A stretch of 33,598 bases of DNA. Origin: a virus. A program made the translations under genes and the position numbers. Shown in pieces: positions 24,361-31,775 of the stretch. The notes under the pieces were generated by a model. That model saw only the letters and a list, made by a program, of their open reading frames with translations. It was not told the DNA's origin and did no database searches. Location: positions 1-33,598 of IMG/VR virus record IMGVR_UViG_3300046474_000293; one strand, given 5' to 3'. How positions within the stretch are numbered: position 1 is the stretch's first letter; each line of letters begins with the position of its first letter.

Positions 24361-24465
24361 TCATGCACTGCATGACCTACGCAAAAGCCCGCCATTGCTG
24401 GCGGGCTTCAGGTAAAACGATCCTCGCGGGATCATGCGATCTCATGCAGCATAGGCATGCACTGC
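24361..24465. repeat. CATGC repeats and palindrome beside cos
   Basis: TCATGCACTGCATGA (24361-24375) is a perfect palindrome around one base. CATGC recurs at 24362, 24433, 24443 and 24456, and CATGCACTGC occurs twice (24362-24371 and 24456-24465). Three GATC sites lie at 24419, 24430 and 24438. The group adjoins cos and could be a terminase-binding region. Confidence 0.45.
24385..24408 (-). terminator. Rho-independent terminator of the early operon
   Basis: AAGCCCGCC (24385-24393) pairs with GGCGGGCTT (24400-24408) around a 6-nt loop, followed by a short U-run on the minus strand. It would stop leftward early transcription before cos and protect the cargo operon from read-through. Confidence 0.8.
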
Positions 24466-24476
24466 CCAAGCATCAG

Positions 24477-24734
24477 CTATAACAAGGAAAAGTCATCGTC
24501 AGTGGGATGATTTTCTGCCACGTCTGCAGATCGCTGTTGAAGATATAAAAGACCTTGTGAGAGTGAAACAGGTTCTGAAAACTCAAACATGAATGCGCCA
24601 TTGATAGTCCTGCCTAACCAGTAACCTCCCCCGTTCTTCTTTGGGCGCTGGAAGAAAACCCATCCGCCAGGAACGTATTTTGTGAGTGAGTCACCGCGAT
24701 AGACTATCTGGTAATTGTCGTCACGCTTGGCCAT
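24477..24734 (-). CDS. small phage protein, unknown function
   Basis: The product is 85 aa and I do not recognise a family. It has a basic/aromatic core (PGGWVFFQRPKKNGGGYWLG) that looks like a small beta-rich domain, followed by a helix (SLSQGLLYLQQRSA) and an acidic tail (HPTDDDFSLL). It is the last gene before the terminator and cos, 48 bp after the LexA-controlled gene, so it may be in the same SOS transcript. In phage 186 the SOS-induced antirepressor Tum is encoded in this region, but no similarity can be claimed. Confidence 0.6.
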   Translation of the reverse strand: MAKRDDNYQIVYRGDSLTKYVPGGWVFFQRPKKNGGGYWLGRTINGAFMFEFSEPVSLSQGLLYLQQRSADVAENHPTDDDFSLL

Positions 24735-24782
24735 ACGTCACCATCTTTTTCAAAGCTGCTGTTAAGGTTTAACATCTGAATT

Positions 24783-24974
24783 CTAGCCCTCTCCTACCTT
24801 CTTTCTTACGCCGTTCTTCTGGTCTCGAATCTCATCCACAATCCCAGTGAACATCTCTGCTACCCAGACCATGGCAATTTCTTTGTCGTCATCATTGTAG
24901 AGATCGTTGACCAATGAACGTGTAATCAAATCAATGCGCTGCAGCCGAATAGACTCCATGTAAAAATCTTTCAT
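24783..24974 (-). CDS. small SOS-controlled phage protein
   Basis: The product is 63 aa from ATG at 24974, which has GGAGGGAGA directly upstream; the frame opens at 24992 but inside the leader. The sequence is mostly helical (ESIRLQRIDLITRSLVNDLY, EIAMVWVAEMFTGIVDEIRD) with a basic tail. I recognise no family. A LexA box (24994-25013) lies 20 bp upstream of the start, so transcription should rise on DNA damage. By position it corresponds to the 186 p95 unit (dinI-like gene and tum). It could be an antirepressor or an SOS modulator. Confidence 0.7.
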   Translation of the reverse strand: MKDFYMESIRLQRIDLITRSLVNDLYNDDDKEIAMVWVAEMFTGIVDEIRDQKNGVRKKVGEG

Positions 24975-24993
24975 TCTCCCTCCCCAAAGCAAA

Positions 24994-25013
24994 CACTGTA
25001 TGCATGTACAGTA
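24994..25013 (-). promoter_or_regulatory. LexA box (SOS operator)
   Basis: CACTGTATGCATGTACAGTA matches the LexA consensus TACTGTATATATATACAGTA, with CTGT and ACAG half-sites 8 bp apart. On the minus strand a TATACT (-10) overlaps one half-site and TTTCAC lies 16 bp upstream as a possible -35. LexA bound here would block the promoter of the small gene at 24783-24974. Confidence 0.85.
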
Positions 25014-25078
25014 TATAAAGTCACATCAAATGTGAAACGATTTTTACCCTTTCCCAGGATTAACCTTAGCTTTTTTGA

Positions 25079-27325
25079 TTACATAGGTTTACCTCTCTGC
25101 TTCTCTGCAAGTAGATGAAATCTGGTAAGTAACTCTGTTGCCTTGGTTCTCTTGCGGGGCCGTAACAGCTCACCTTGTGCAGTACTGCTGAACCACATCC
25201 CGCCAATACGCGTTTCAGTTCCATCAACCAAACGTGAGGCAAGTCCGCGGCTGATAACTTCGCCACTAAGATCACGCACCTGCTCAATCACACGAATGCA
25301 GGCGGCCTCTTTCTTATGCGAACGCGTGAACACTTTGGCTGACTTTTGAGGCTGTTCGGAACGTATTCTGGTCAACTGCTTGCGCCGTTCCTTCCTGCTC
25401 ATACTTCTAAAGTCTAAATCAGGCATACTTTCCGGTTTCGTCAGATCCTCAGATCCCGATCTTCCCGTACAGTTATTGACAGAACTCCGAGAGGGCGCGT
25501 TCGCACCCTTAAGGTCAACCGCCAATTCAACGGCCCGCTTCGCGACAATCTTCCATTGCACGAGACGAGTTAAAATTGGTGTGTCCTCCCCGACGGATGT
25601 TGCATACACGCCTTTGATACGCAGAGTTTTCTCGCCGTATTCGTTGCGGTCTTGAGATGCCTGATACCATGTGCGCACAGCCAGATCGTCATGACGAACA
25701 AATGGCCCGCCCTGAGCATTAACGTATTCGGCCCAGTCACCATCATCGGCAGCATCATGAGCGGCAGCAAATTCGACACTGAGGCCGTGAGCGGTTTCGC
25801 TGTCTTTCATACGGCGTAATTCGCGGTAAACCGTGACCGGCGCACCGCCAACAAACTGAAACTGGCGAATGTGCCACCGTGCCGCCCAGGCTGAAACGGC
25901 TGGCGCAGTCTCTTTCAGCTCTTTGCCACTCTCATCATCCAGCTCACCATCAAGGGCGTATCCGTCGATGTTTTTGGAAATATATTTAGCCACATAGCCC
26001 GTCGCACTGCCTTTATCGGGATCGATGGCTTCAGCGTGAAAGCGGGCCTTCCGGGCTTTATCCGTAGTCAGTTCATCACTCTCTTCCTGATAGGCGTAAT
26101 CACGCAGGATTTGACGTACGCGGTCCACGTTTTCTGGAAGCATAAACATCAGCATGTGCCAGTGAGGCGTAGCGTCATGATGCGGCTCAGCTACACGAAT
26201 GCCGAAGATGCGAATATCTTCACGATGCAGTTTTGCGCGGACTTTCTGCCAGACGTTGCAAAGATAACGCTGGGTCTCTGCCGGGCTGGCGCCATTCCAT
26301 TTACGGTTGCGATAGCCGGTTTTGATAGTGGCGTGATACCGCGATGGTGCAGTGATGGTATAAAACTCCCCCACAAAACCCATCTCGTTACAGATATCCT
26401 CAAAGCCACGAATTCGGGTCATCAGCTCACAACGGCGGATCGCAGGGTTAGCAACGCTGCCATCATATTTCTCAATCAGGCTGATGCGGTTGCCTTCCTC
26501 GTCTTCCAGCTCCATCCCTTTAAGAAATTCACGGGTGCGGCGTTTCTGTTCACGCCATTCGATGATTGTCATGCTGCTGGCGTAAGGGGTGTGTTTTTTG
26601 CTGACGTTAGCCAGGGCAATCTGGAGATGTTCCCGCCACGATGCCGCGATACGGCGCAGCCGGCCTTTCCACCATTTTTCCATCTGCATACGCATTATGG
26701 CGGGGGTAACCTCTTCAGGGTCAAAGAGGCGAGACGTAACTTTCTCCCAAAGTGGAGGCGTCTGCTTAAACTCTCTGGTGATGGTTGCTGCCATCATGAA
26801 GATCCGGTGAGTGTATTTGTAATCTGATTCATCCCCCCCCAGGCCGTGTGCCTGAGCTATTTCAGCCAGAATGAAGCTGGCAACATCACCGGCCAGCAGA
26901 TCAACATCCGCACGGGCCATTTCAGGAAGACGGTTGAATCTTCTCATCAACTCCCAGAGAGTGCCGGCGGCGGTTGCTGCCCGGTTGTTATCGCCAGCGT
27001 TCTCGGTGAGCGTCATAAACGTACCCTGGTTCATTTCCCCCAGACGATACTGCGCATTCACCAGCTCAAGGCGTGGCAATGTCCGCTCAACGAAGGTTTT
27101 CGTTAAGTAGGCATTGGCCCGCTGAACACCATGCTCTTTCTCCAGCTCAGCCAGCCGGCGATTAACATCAATGCGGACAAGGGTGGGTTGCGCTTCCAGT
27201 AATTCCCGCGCATGCGAGACAGCCGCAATCAGTTGATGGCGGCGGAAGATTTGGTCATAGGTTAGATAAGGACTACCGATAGCCTGCCGTGGTGCGTTCC
27301 ACGGCCAGGCGTATTCTTGAGTCAT
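25079..27325 (-). CDS. A: gpA, rolling-circle replication initiator
   Basis: The product is 748 aa (P2 A is 761). It nicks the phage origin, which in P2 lies within the A gene itself, and stays bound to the 5' end. The HUH motif is H388-W-H390 (TPHWHMLMF). The catalytic tyrosine pair is Y444 and Y448 (YVAKYISKNIDGYAL), equivalent to Y450/Y454 of P2 A. N-terminal residues 1-250 are helical. The C-terminus (KRTKATELLTRFHLLAEKQR) is basic. It overlaps the Dam gene by ATGA and is the last gene of the early operon before the SOS unit. Confidence 0.95.
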   Translation of the reverse strand: MTQEYAWPWNAPRQAIGSPYLTYDQIFRRHQLIAAVSHARELLEAQPTLVRIDVNRRLAELEKEHGVQRANAYLTKTFVERTLPRLELVNAQYRLGEMNQGTFMTLTENAGDNNRAATAAGTLWELMRRFNRLPEMARADVDLLAGDVASFILAEIAQAHGLGGDESDYKYTHRIFMMAATITREFKQTPPLWEKVTSRLFDPEEVTPAIMRMQMEKWWKGRLRRIAASWREHLQIALANVSKKHTPYASSMTIIEWREQKRRTREFLKGMELEDEEGNRISLIEKYDGSVANPAIRRCELMTRIRGFEDICNEMGFVGEFYTITAPSRYHATIKTGYRNRKWNGASPAETQRYLCNVWQKVRAKLHREDIRIFGIRVAEPHHDATPHWHMLMFMLPENVDRVRQILRDYAYQEESDELTTDKARKARFHAEAIDPDKGSATGYVAKYISKNIDGYALDGELDDESGKELKETAPAVSAWAARWHIRQFQFVGGAPVTVYRELRRMKDSETAHGLSVEFAAAHDAADDGDWAEYVNAQGGPFVRHDDLAVRTWYQASQDRNEYGEKTLRIKGVYATSVGEDTPILTRLVQWKIVAKRAVELAVDLKGANAPSRSSVNNCTGRSGSEDLTKPESMPDLDFRSMSRKERRKQLTRIRSEQPQKSAKVFTRSHKKEAACIRVIEQVRDLSGEVISRGLASRLVDGTETRIGGMWFSSTAQGELLRPRKRTKATELLTRFHLLAEKQRGKPM

Positions 27326-28176
27326 GCAAACTCCCCGTTCACAGCACCAGGGTATAAAGCAGGATTAGCATGTTGAATCTGCGTTCCTGTGGGGCGGCTG
27401 ACACAGATAAGTTCTTCAGCGCTCTTACCTTTACCAGCGGCTACGCCAATGCTGCGCGGGGCGGTAATCTGATGAAGGTCAAACTGGCGATAGAGGCTTT
27501 TAACCAGACGGGTGTGGCTGTTGGAAGCGATGACCGGATGGCGGTTAGCCACATCACTCAGGACAGATGCCAGCTCATACTGTTTATCTTTTCCAAAGCC
27601 TCCACTGTGATAATCCGCAAAGGTGTCATCGTATGGAGGATCGCAATAAACCACATCGCCAGCTTTAAGCATGTTCAGCGTTTCAGTAAAATCAGCACAA
27701 ATGAACGTTGCCCGTTTTGCTTTTTCTGCAAAGGCTTTGATTTCTTCCAGCGGAAAATACGGCTCAGTGTAATTACCAAAGGGGATATTGAAATTGCCCT
27801 TCTGGTTATAGCGACACATGCCGCGATAGCCATTGCGGTTCAGATAAAGGAAATAGGCAGCGCGTTCCAGCAATGGCAACCCAAGATGATGATTAAATGC
27901 TTCGCGGATTGAGTAATAACTTTCCTGCGTGCGAATTTCCGCAAATGCCCGGAATGCCAAAATAATGAACTGCCGAGCGTTATCTTTAATCTGACGATAG
28001 AGGTTAATCAGGTCTGGATTAACGTCCGCCACCAGATACGCCTGATAATCAGTGTTCATCATCACAGCACATGAACCCGCGAAAGGCTCAACGAGGCGCT
28101 CACCCGCCGGCAAATGTTTAGTAATCTCAGCCATGATGCGTGACTTACTGCCTGCCCACTTCAAAACGGTATTCAT
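27322..28176 (-). CDS. dam: phage DNA adenine methylase (Dam family)
   Basis: The product is 284 aa, a D12-class N6-adenine methyltransferase expected to act on GATC. The AdoMet-binding part has KWAGSKSRIM (N-terminus) and EPFAGSCAV (residues 30-38). The catalytic motif is DPPY (179-182). It overlaps the DksA-like gene (ATGA) upstream and A downstream. Such enzymes are common in the 186-type early operon and can protect phage DNA or tune Dam-sensitive regulation. Confidence 0.92.
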   Translation of the reverse strand: MNTVLKWAGSKSRIMAEITKHLPAGERLVEPFAGSCAVMMNTDYQAYLVADVNPDLINLYRQIKDNARQFIILAFRAFAEIRTQESYYSIREAFNHHLGLPLLERAAYFLYLNRNGYRGMCRYNQKGNFNIPFGNYTEPYFPLEEIKAFAEKAKRATFICADFTETLNMLKAGDVVYCDPPYDDTFADYHSGGFGKDKQYELASVLSDVANRHPVIASNSHTRLVKSLYRQFDLHQITAPRSIGVAAGKGKSAEELICVSRPTGTQIQHANPALYPGAVNGEFA

Positions 28177-28400
28177 ACTGACGCTCCTCTGAAATGATAA
28201 GCGTGCAGCTCCTCGACTTGTTTACAGGTCACACACAGCGTCACGCCAGTAAGAGCCTTGCGGCGTTCTTCGGGGATCGGTGCTTCGCATTCTTCACAGA
28301 AGAACGCGCTAATCTGCACAGGGCGGTTGATCACATTTGCCAGGCTGCGGGCCAGATTCTCAGCCTCGCGCTGCTGCGCTAAATCCATTGAATCAGCCAT
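28173..28400 (-). CDS. TraR/DksA-type zinc-finger protein
   Basis: The product is 75 aa with a C-terminal four-cysteine zinc finger: C-E-E-C at residues 35-38 (FFCEECEAPIPEERRKAL) and CVTC at 57-60. Proteins of this family enter the RNA polymerase secondary channel and mimic ppGpp/DksA effects. Copies are standard in P2-like early operons. The N-terminal helix (DLAQQREAENLARSL) corresponds to the coiled-coil part of TraR. The start shares a base with the preceding stop (TAATG). Confidence 0.9.
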   Translation of the reverse strand: MADSMDLAQQREAENLARSLANVINRPVQISAFFCEECEAPIPEERRKALTGVTLCVTCKQVEELHAYHFRGASV

Positions 28401-28627
28401 TAGTGCAGCTCCTGCGCCTGTTTCTGAATCTCTTCAGCTTCTTCGCGAATCAGTTCAGCGGCTTCAATAGAATTCGCCGCACCACTGGCAATTTTTTCCG
28501 AAAGGAAATTAAGGCGAGATGAAAAGACAGCTGCACGATTACGGCGCTCATCCATACGTGCAGCATTCAGCAATGACTCGATCGCTTCAGGGGTGGTTTT
28601 AATTACTTTCGTTTCAATGTTTCTCAT
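28400..28627 (-). CDS. DUF2732-family early protein
   Basis: The product is 75 aa, highly helical, with a long charged C-terminal helix (AAELIREEAEEIQKQAQEL). The start MRNIETKVIKTTPEAIESLL and the ARMDERRNRAAVFSSRL core fit DUF2732, found in early operons of P2/186-like phages. Function is unknown. It is coupled to the zinc-finger gene by TAATG. Confidence 0.75.
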   Translation of the reverse strand: MRNIETKVIKTTPEAIESLLNAARMDERRNRAAVFSSRLNFLSEKIASGAANSIEAAELIREEAEEIQKQAQELH

Positions 28628-28694
28628 TAACTCTCTCCAGATTTAAGGCAAAAGAATGCCCGGCGGGTTTACGCCTTTAATTTCGGTTGGTTAC

Positions 28695-29036
28695 TTAATT
28701 AGGTAGTGAAAGCTTCTTAGGAAATAAACTCACGACTGCACGAAAATGGTTCATTGCACCTATCAGCGCGTACTTTTCATCACTCGTCAGCTCATCAAAA
28801 TCACATTCATGACGCTCTGACTTAAGGTTTGCCAGAAAGAATATTGCGGCCAGCGCACGCTTATTCTTTTCAAAATACACATCGCGCTTATCGCGCATAT
28901 CAAACATGAACCGCTTAAGCTCGTCACCGCAGCTTTCACCGAAAACTTTTGTACGAAGATTTGCAATGTGGCTCAGGCCTTTGACGCGTTCCCCGGCCGT
29001 CATTGGGACAATAGCTTGTTCAGCATTGATAGCCAT
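28695..29036 (-). CDS. DUF5347-like early protein
   Basis: The product is 113 aa, helical, with the family-like segments MTAGERVKGLSHIANLRTKVFG, DELKRFMFDMRDKRDVYFEK and TSDEKYALIGAMNHFRAVV. Similar proteins annotated as DUF5347 occur in P2-like prophages of Erwinia, Pantoea and related bacteria; this is from memory. Its start overlaps the Fil gene by 37 bp. Function unknown. Confidence 0.7.
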   Translation of the reverse strand: MAINAEQAIVPMTAGERVKGLSHIANLRTKVFGESCGDELKRFMFDMRDKRDVYFEKNKRALAAIFFLANLKSERHECDFDELTSDEKYALIGAMNHFRAVVSLFPKKLSLPN

Positions 29037-29191
29037 TTGCTCTTACTCCCTGTGGTAGTTAAACCTGCCAGTAATTCCGCCTGTGAAATTGACGGATGCC
29101 AGCGCCAGCCCTTCTCACCCATGATCCAGCCATTTCCGTAAGATGGAGAGGGATTCTGACGCTTCAAAAGAGGTGCTACAGAAAAAGCCAT
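29000..29191 (-). CDS. fil: Fil-like phage filamentation protein
   Basis: The product is 63 aa. The sequence LLKRQNPSPSYGNGWIMGEKGWRWHPSISQAELLAGL is characteristic of the 186 Fil / DUF2724 family. Fil expression makes E. coli filament by blocking division and is part of the early lytic programme. It follows CII by 7 bp. Confidence 0.85.
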   Translation of the reverse strand: MAFSVAPLLKRQNPSPSYGNGWIMGEKGWRWHPSISQAELLAGLTTTGSKSKWLSMLNKLLSQ

Positions 29192-29198
29192 AGTTCCC

Positions 29199-29708
29199 TC
29201 AACTCAGACCGATAGAAGCAGTGATACCACTTACCGCGTCTACAGTGGATGACAACGTGGGATTACTGTGAATACGCGCTTGCACTGCAAGGGCTGCCAA
29301 TGACAGATAACGGACGCCGGCATTAATGCTGGTCACAAGGGCACTTCTACCTCCAGCTGTTATTCGACCACCTGACACTGCATATGCTGCTAGCTGGCCA
29401 ACCTCCGCCGTGGCTTTCAGTGCGTAGATATCCAGCTTGTCTGCCGTCATTTCATTAACCGGGACAGATGGCAGACAGTGCATCTGAGCCAATAGCGCAT
29501 CAAGTAGGCTTGCATCCTCAGTAACATCTGTCAGCCGCATAAGATCCACACAGGTCAGCTGGTGCTTTTGATCAGGGTTGAGTTTGTTACGCAACATCTG
29601 CACGTTCATGCTGGCTTCAACCGCTACATCTGCCAGATTATGACGCTGAGCGAACGCCCGGCAGGCATCGTCAAAATGCGGGTGTTTAGAAACCTGAAAA
29701 TCAAACAT
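29199..29708 (-). CDS. cII: CII-type regulatory protein (186 group)
   Basis: The product is 169 aa, the same as 186 CII, with the start MFDFQVSKHPHFDDACRAFA almost the same as in 186. The N-terminal helix-turn-helix is in VAVEASMNVQMLRNKLNPDQ. In 186, CII activates the pE promoter to favour lysogeny. It is the second gene of the lytic operon after Cox/Apl. A CI-like half-site (29724-29733) lies just upstream. Confidence 0.93.
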   Translation of the reverse strand: MFDFQVSKHPHFDDACRAFAQRHNLADVAVEASMNVQMLRNKLNPDQKHQLTCVDLMRLTDVTEDASLLDALLAQMHCLPSVPVNEMTADKLDIYALKATAEVGQLAAYAVSGGRITAGGRSALVTSINAGVRYLSLAALAVQARIHSNPTLSSTVDAVSGITASIGLS

Positions 29709-29720
29709 TTCAAAAGTTCC

Positions 29721-29975
29721 CTATTGGGTACAGGATGGTTCACGGCCCACGATGATCTGAAAACGATTATGTCCCAGTGCCTGACGGGTTTGGCGCTCAA
29801 TGTATTTGAGGTAATGGATAGTATTTCTGCTGTTCTTATGGGACTTCTTGTCCTGAGAAAGGATCCCCTTTTCACACCAAGAACGAACAGTCCGTGGCTT
29901 CATACCGTGCAGTTCTGCGAACTCTTTGGTGGTCAGTTTCGCTTTTGGGATATAAATTGAAATCAAGGTCGCCAT
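29721..29975 (-). CDS. apl: Cox/Apl-type excisionase and repressor
   Basis: The product is 84 aa from ATG at 29975, with AGGAGA 10 nt upstream; an upstream frame to 30026 would run into the operator. The winged-helix DNA-binding part is KLTTKEFAELHGMKPRTVRSWCEKGIL. As in P2 Cox and 186 Apl (87 aa) it should help excision at att and repress the lysogenic promoter. It is the first gene of the leftward lytic operon, divergent from cI. The last codons coincide with a CI-like half-site. Confidence 0.9.
   Translation of the reverse strand: MATLISIYIPKAKLTTKEFAELHGMKPRTVRSWCEKGILSQDKKSHKNSRNTIHYLKYIERQTRQALGHNRFQIIVGREPSCTQ
29724..29733. promoter_or_regulatory. candidate flanking CI half-site
   Basis: TTGGGTACAG is identical to 10 bp of the right half of the cox-cI inverted repeat (30034-30044). 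It is centred about 302 bp from that operator, between cox and cII. Phage 186 CI uses flanking sites (FL, FR) about 300 bp from the lytic promoter. A matching site on the other side was not found. Confidence 0.4.
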
Positions 29976-30016
29976 GAGGCATATTCTCCTGTTGGGATAC
30001 GCTGAGTTTACATTTC

Positions 30017-30044
30017 CTGTACACAAAGTCGCATTTGGGTACAG
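30017..30044. promoter_or_regulatory. candidate CI operator between cox/apl and cI
   Basis: CTGTACACAAA (30017-30027) and TTTGGGTACAG (30034-30044) form an inverted repeat matching at 10 of 11 positions with a 6-bp spacer. It lies in the divergent control region where the lytic and lysogenic promoters must be. The repeat is seen; CI binding is inferred. Confidence 0.65.
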
Positions 30045-30070
30045 CCAGAAGATAGGATCTTATATTGGTC

Positions 30071-30667
30071 ATGTCAACAACAAAGTATACAAGTGAGATT
30101 ACACTAACACCTCAGTCGGGTGGTAGGGATGCAATAGACCGCATCATGGAAGCCTATGGATTTGGGGTGAGACAGCAGCTGGCGGACCATCTTGGGATTT
30201 CTAAGAGCACTTTAGCCAACCGTTACATGCGAGATACCTTTCCTTTCGATTGGGTCATACTCTGTTCCGTCGAGACCAAAGCCTCACTTCCATGGCTAAT
30301 GACAGGCAAAGGCCCCACGTTTGATCCAAAAGAATCGGACGTGATTAGCATCAATAGCATTCAGTTGGTGAATGGAGAGATTCAGCAGGTAGGCCATACC
30401 TTGTTCGATCAGTCCTTCTTAAAAAAAGACATTAAAAAACCACTACAGTTAATTGATGGTCAGAACCGATATATTATTGAATCGTCTTTTGGCGATGTTA
30501 ATGATGGCTTATGGCTTGTTGAGATTGATGGTAATAGCAGCTTGCGAAAACTTTCCCGACTCCCAAATAAAAAGTTGAGAGTCAGTGATAATGAAATTTC
30601 GTTTGAATGCAACCTTGATGATATTACACCTGTCGGACGTGTATCTATGACCGTCAGTTATTCTTAG
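30071..30667 (+). CDS. cI: 186-type CI repressor
   Basis: The product is 198 aa from ATG at 30071 (200 aa if TTG at 30065 is used, which is better spaced from AGGA). The N-terminal domain has RDAIDRIMEAYGFGVRQQLADHLGISKSTLANRYMRDTFPFDWVIL, the DNA-binding fold of 186 CI, followed by PWLMTGKGP. The C-terminal oligomerisation domain contains DGLWLVEIDGNSSLRKLSRLP and ISFECNLDDITPVGRV. It keeps the prophage silent. It is not a RecA-cleaved repressor (no LexA-like Ala-Gly/Ser-Lys pair seen), so SOS induction would need an antirepressor. int follows 8 bp later. Confidence 0.92.
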   Translation: MSTTKYTSEITLTPQSGGRDAIDRIMEAYGFGVRQQLADHLGISKSTLANRYMRDTFPFDWVILCSVETKASLPWLMTGKGPTFDPKESDVISINSIQLVNGEIQQVGHTLFDQSFLKKDIKKPLQLIDGQNRYIIESSFGDVNDGLWLVEIDGNSSLRKLSRLPNKKLRVSDNEISFECNLDDITPVGRVSMTVSYS

Positions 30668-30675
30668 GTTATCAA

Positions 30676-31716
30676 GTGTCTGTTAGAAAGCTTGATAGCG
30701 GTAAGTGGCTGTGTGAATGCTACCCTGCCGGACGTTCTGGACGCAGGGTTAGAAAGCAGTTCTCAACGAAAGGCGAGGCTGTTGCGTTCGAAAAGCACAC
30801 CATGTCTGAGACTGACGCTAAGCCCTGGCTTGGTGAGAAAGATGATACCCGTCTCTTAAGCGAACTGATCCAACTGTGGTGGGAACTGCATGGCGTCACA
30901 CTTGCTGACGGCAAAAACAAGAAATTACGCTTTCAAAATTTAAACAGAACTTGTGAAGCCCTTGGTGATCCCATCGCTGCTGACCTTACCCCTTTCGACA
31001 TATCAGAATATCGAAGAAAGAGAATTAGCGGTGAAGTCTTTAGCAAAAAACGTAACCGGTTTAGATTACCGGCCGCGCTTTCTACAATAAATATCGAATG
31101 CACTTACCTCACATCCGTATACAACAAGTTAAAAAAACTTGGTCATATTAAATATCCCAATCCTATCGAGAATGTTCCGCCATTCAGGATTAAAGAAAAA
31201 GAGCTATCATTCCTGAACATTGCCGAGGTGAACGCACTACTCAAGGCTTGTGAGGCATATGACAATGCCGATTTGACCACTATCGTGAAGATTTGCCTGA
31301 GCACTGGCTGCAGGTGGGGTGAGGCTTTGAACCTAAGAGGTTCTCAGGTCATCCCATACAAAATCAATTTCGCTTATACCAAAAGCGGTAAGAATCGATC
31401 CGTACCAATCACCAAAGAGCTGTTTGGCGAGATCAATGAAAAGCAAGGAGCGCTTTTTAAAGATGTGACCAAGCGGTTCAATACCGTCCTTAAGATGGCT
31501 AATATTGAACTGCCTCATGGTCAGAAAACGCATGTTTTGCGTCATACGTTTGCTAGCCACTTCATGATGAACAGCGGAAATATTCTGGTGCTAAGACAAA
31601 TTCTTGGCCACACAGACATCAAAATGACGATGATTTACGCTCACTTTTCGCCCGATCATTTAGAAGACGCAACGACAAAAAATCCGCTTTCGATGCTAGC
31701 TAAAAGTAATATTTGA
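30676..31716 (+). CDS. int: tyrosine integrase
   Basis: The product is 346 aa from a GTG start, 8 bp after cI and probably on its transcript. The catalytic residues are R213 (CRWGEAL), K236, H286/R289 (HVLRHTFASHF), H312 (LGHTDIK) and Y321 (MIYAH). The N-terminal arm-binding domain (SVRKLDSGKWLCECYPAGRSG) is of the P2 type. The last residues (SMLAKSNI) differ from those of a second copy of the integrase tail at 32807-32904 (ALIDVTAD), so the 3' end was exchanged when the next gene arrived. Confidence 0.95.
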   Translation: MSVRKLDSGKWLCECYPAGRSGRRVRKQFSTKGEAVAFEKHTMSETDAKPWLGEKDDTRLLSELIQLWWELHGVTLADGKNKKLRFQNLNRTCEALGDPIAADLTPFDISEYRRKRISGEVFSKKRNRFRLPAALSTINIECTYLTSVYNKLKKLGHIKYPNPIENVPPFRIKEKELSFLNIAEVNALLKACEAYDNADLTTIVKICLSTGCRWGEALNLRGSQVIPYKINFAYTKSGKNRSVPITKELFGEINEKQGALFKDVTKRFNTVLKMANIELPHGQKTHVLRHTFASHFMMNSGNILVLRQILGHTDIKMTMIYAHFSPDHLEDATTKNPLSMLAKSNI

Positions 31717-31775
31717 ATAATATTCTTTCGTATTATTTAAATGAATTTATTAAAAAATTTAGCGAGGGTGAATAT

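Noticed and set aside
25066-25287. 73-aa frame overlapping the end of gpA
   Set aside because: It is in another frame of the same strand, has no ribosome-binding site and shows no recognisable pattern.
26036-26827. 263-aa open frame on the plus strand
   Set aside because: It is antisense to the gpA gene, across the HUH and tyrosine regions. The translation is rich in Cys/His/Phe without domain pattern.
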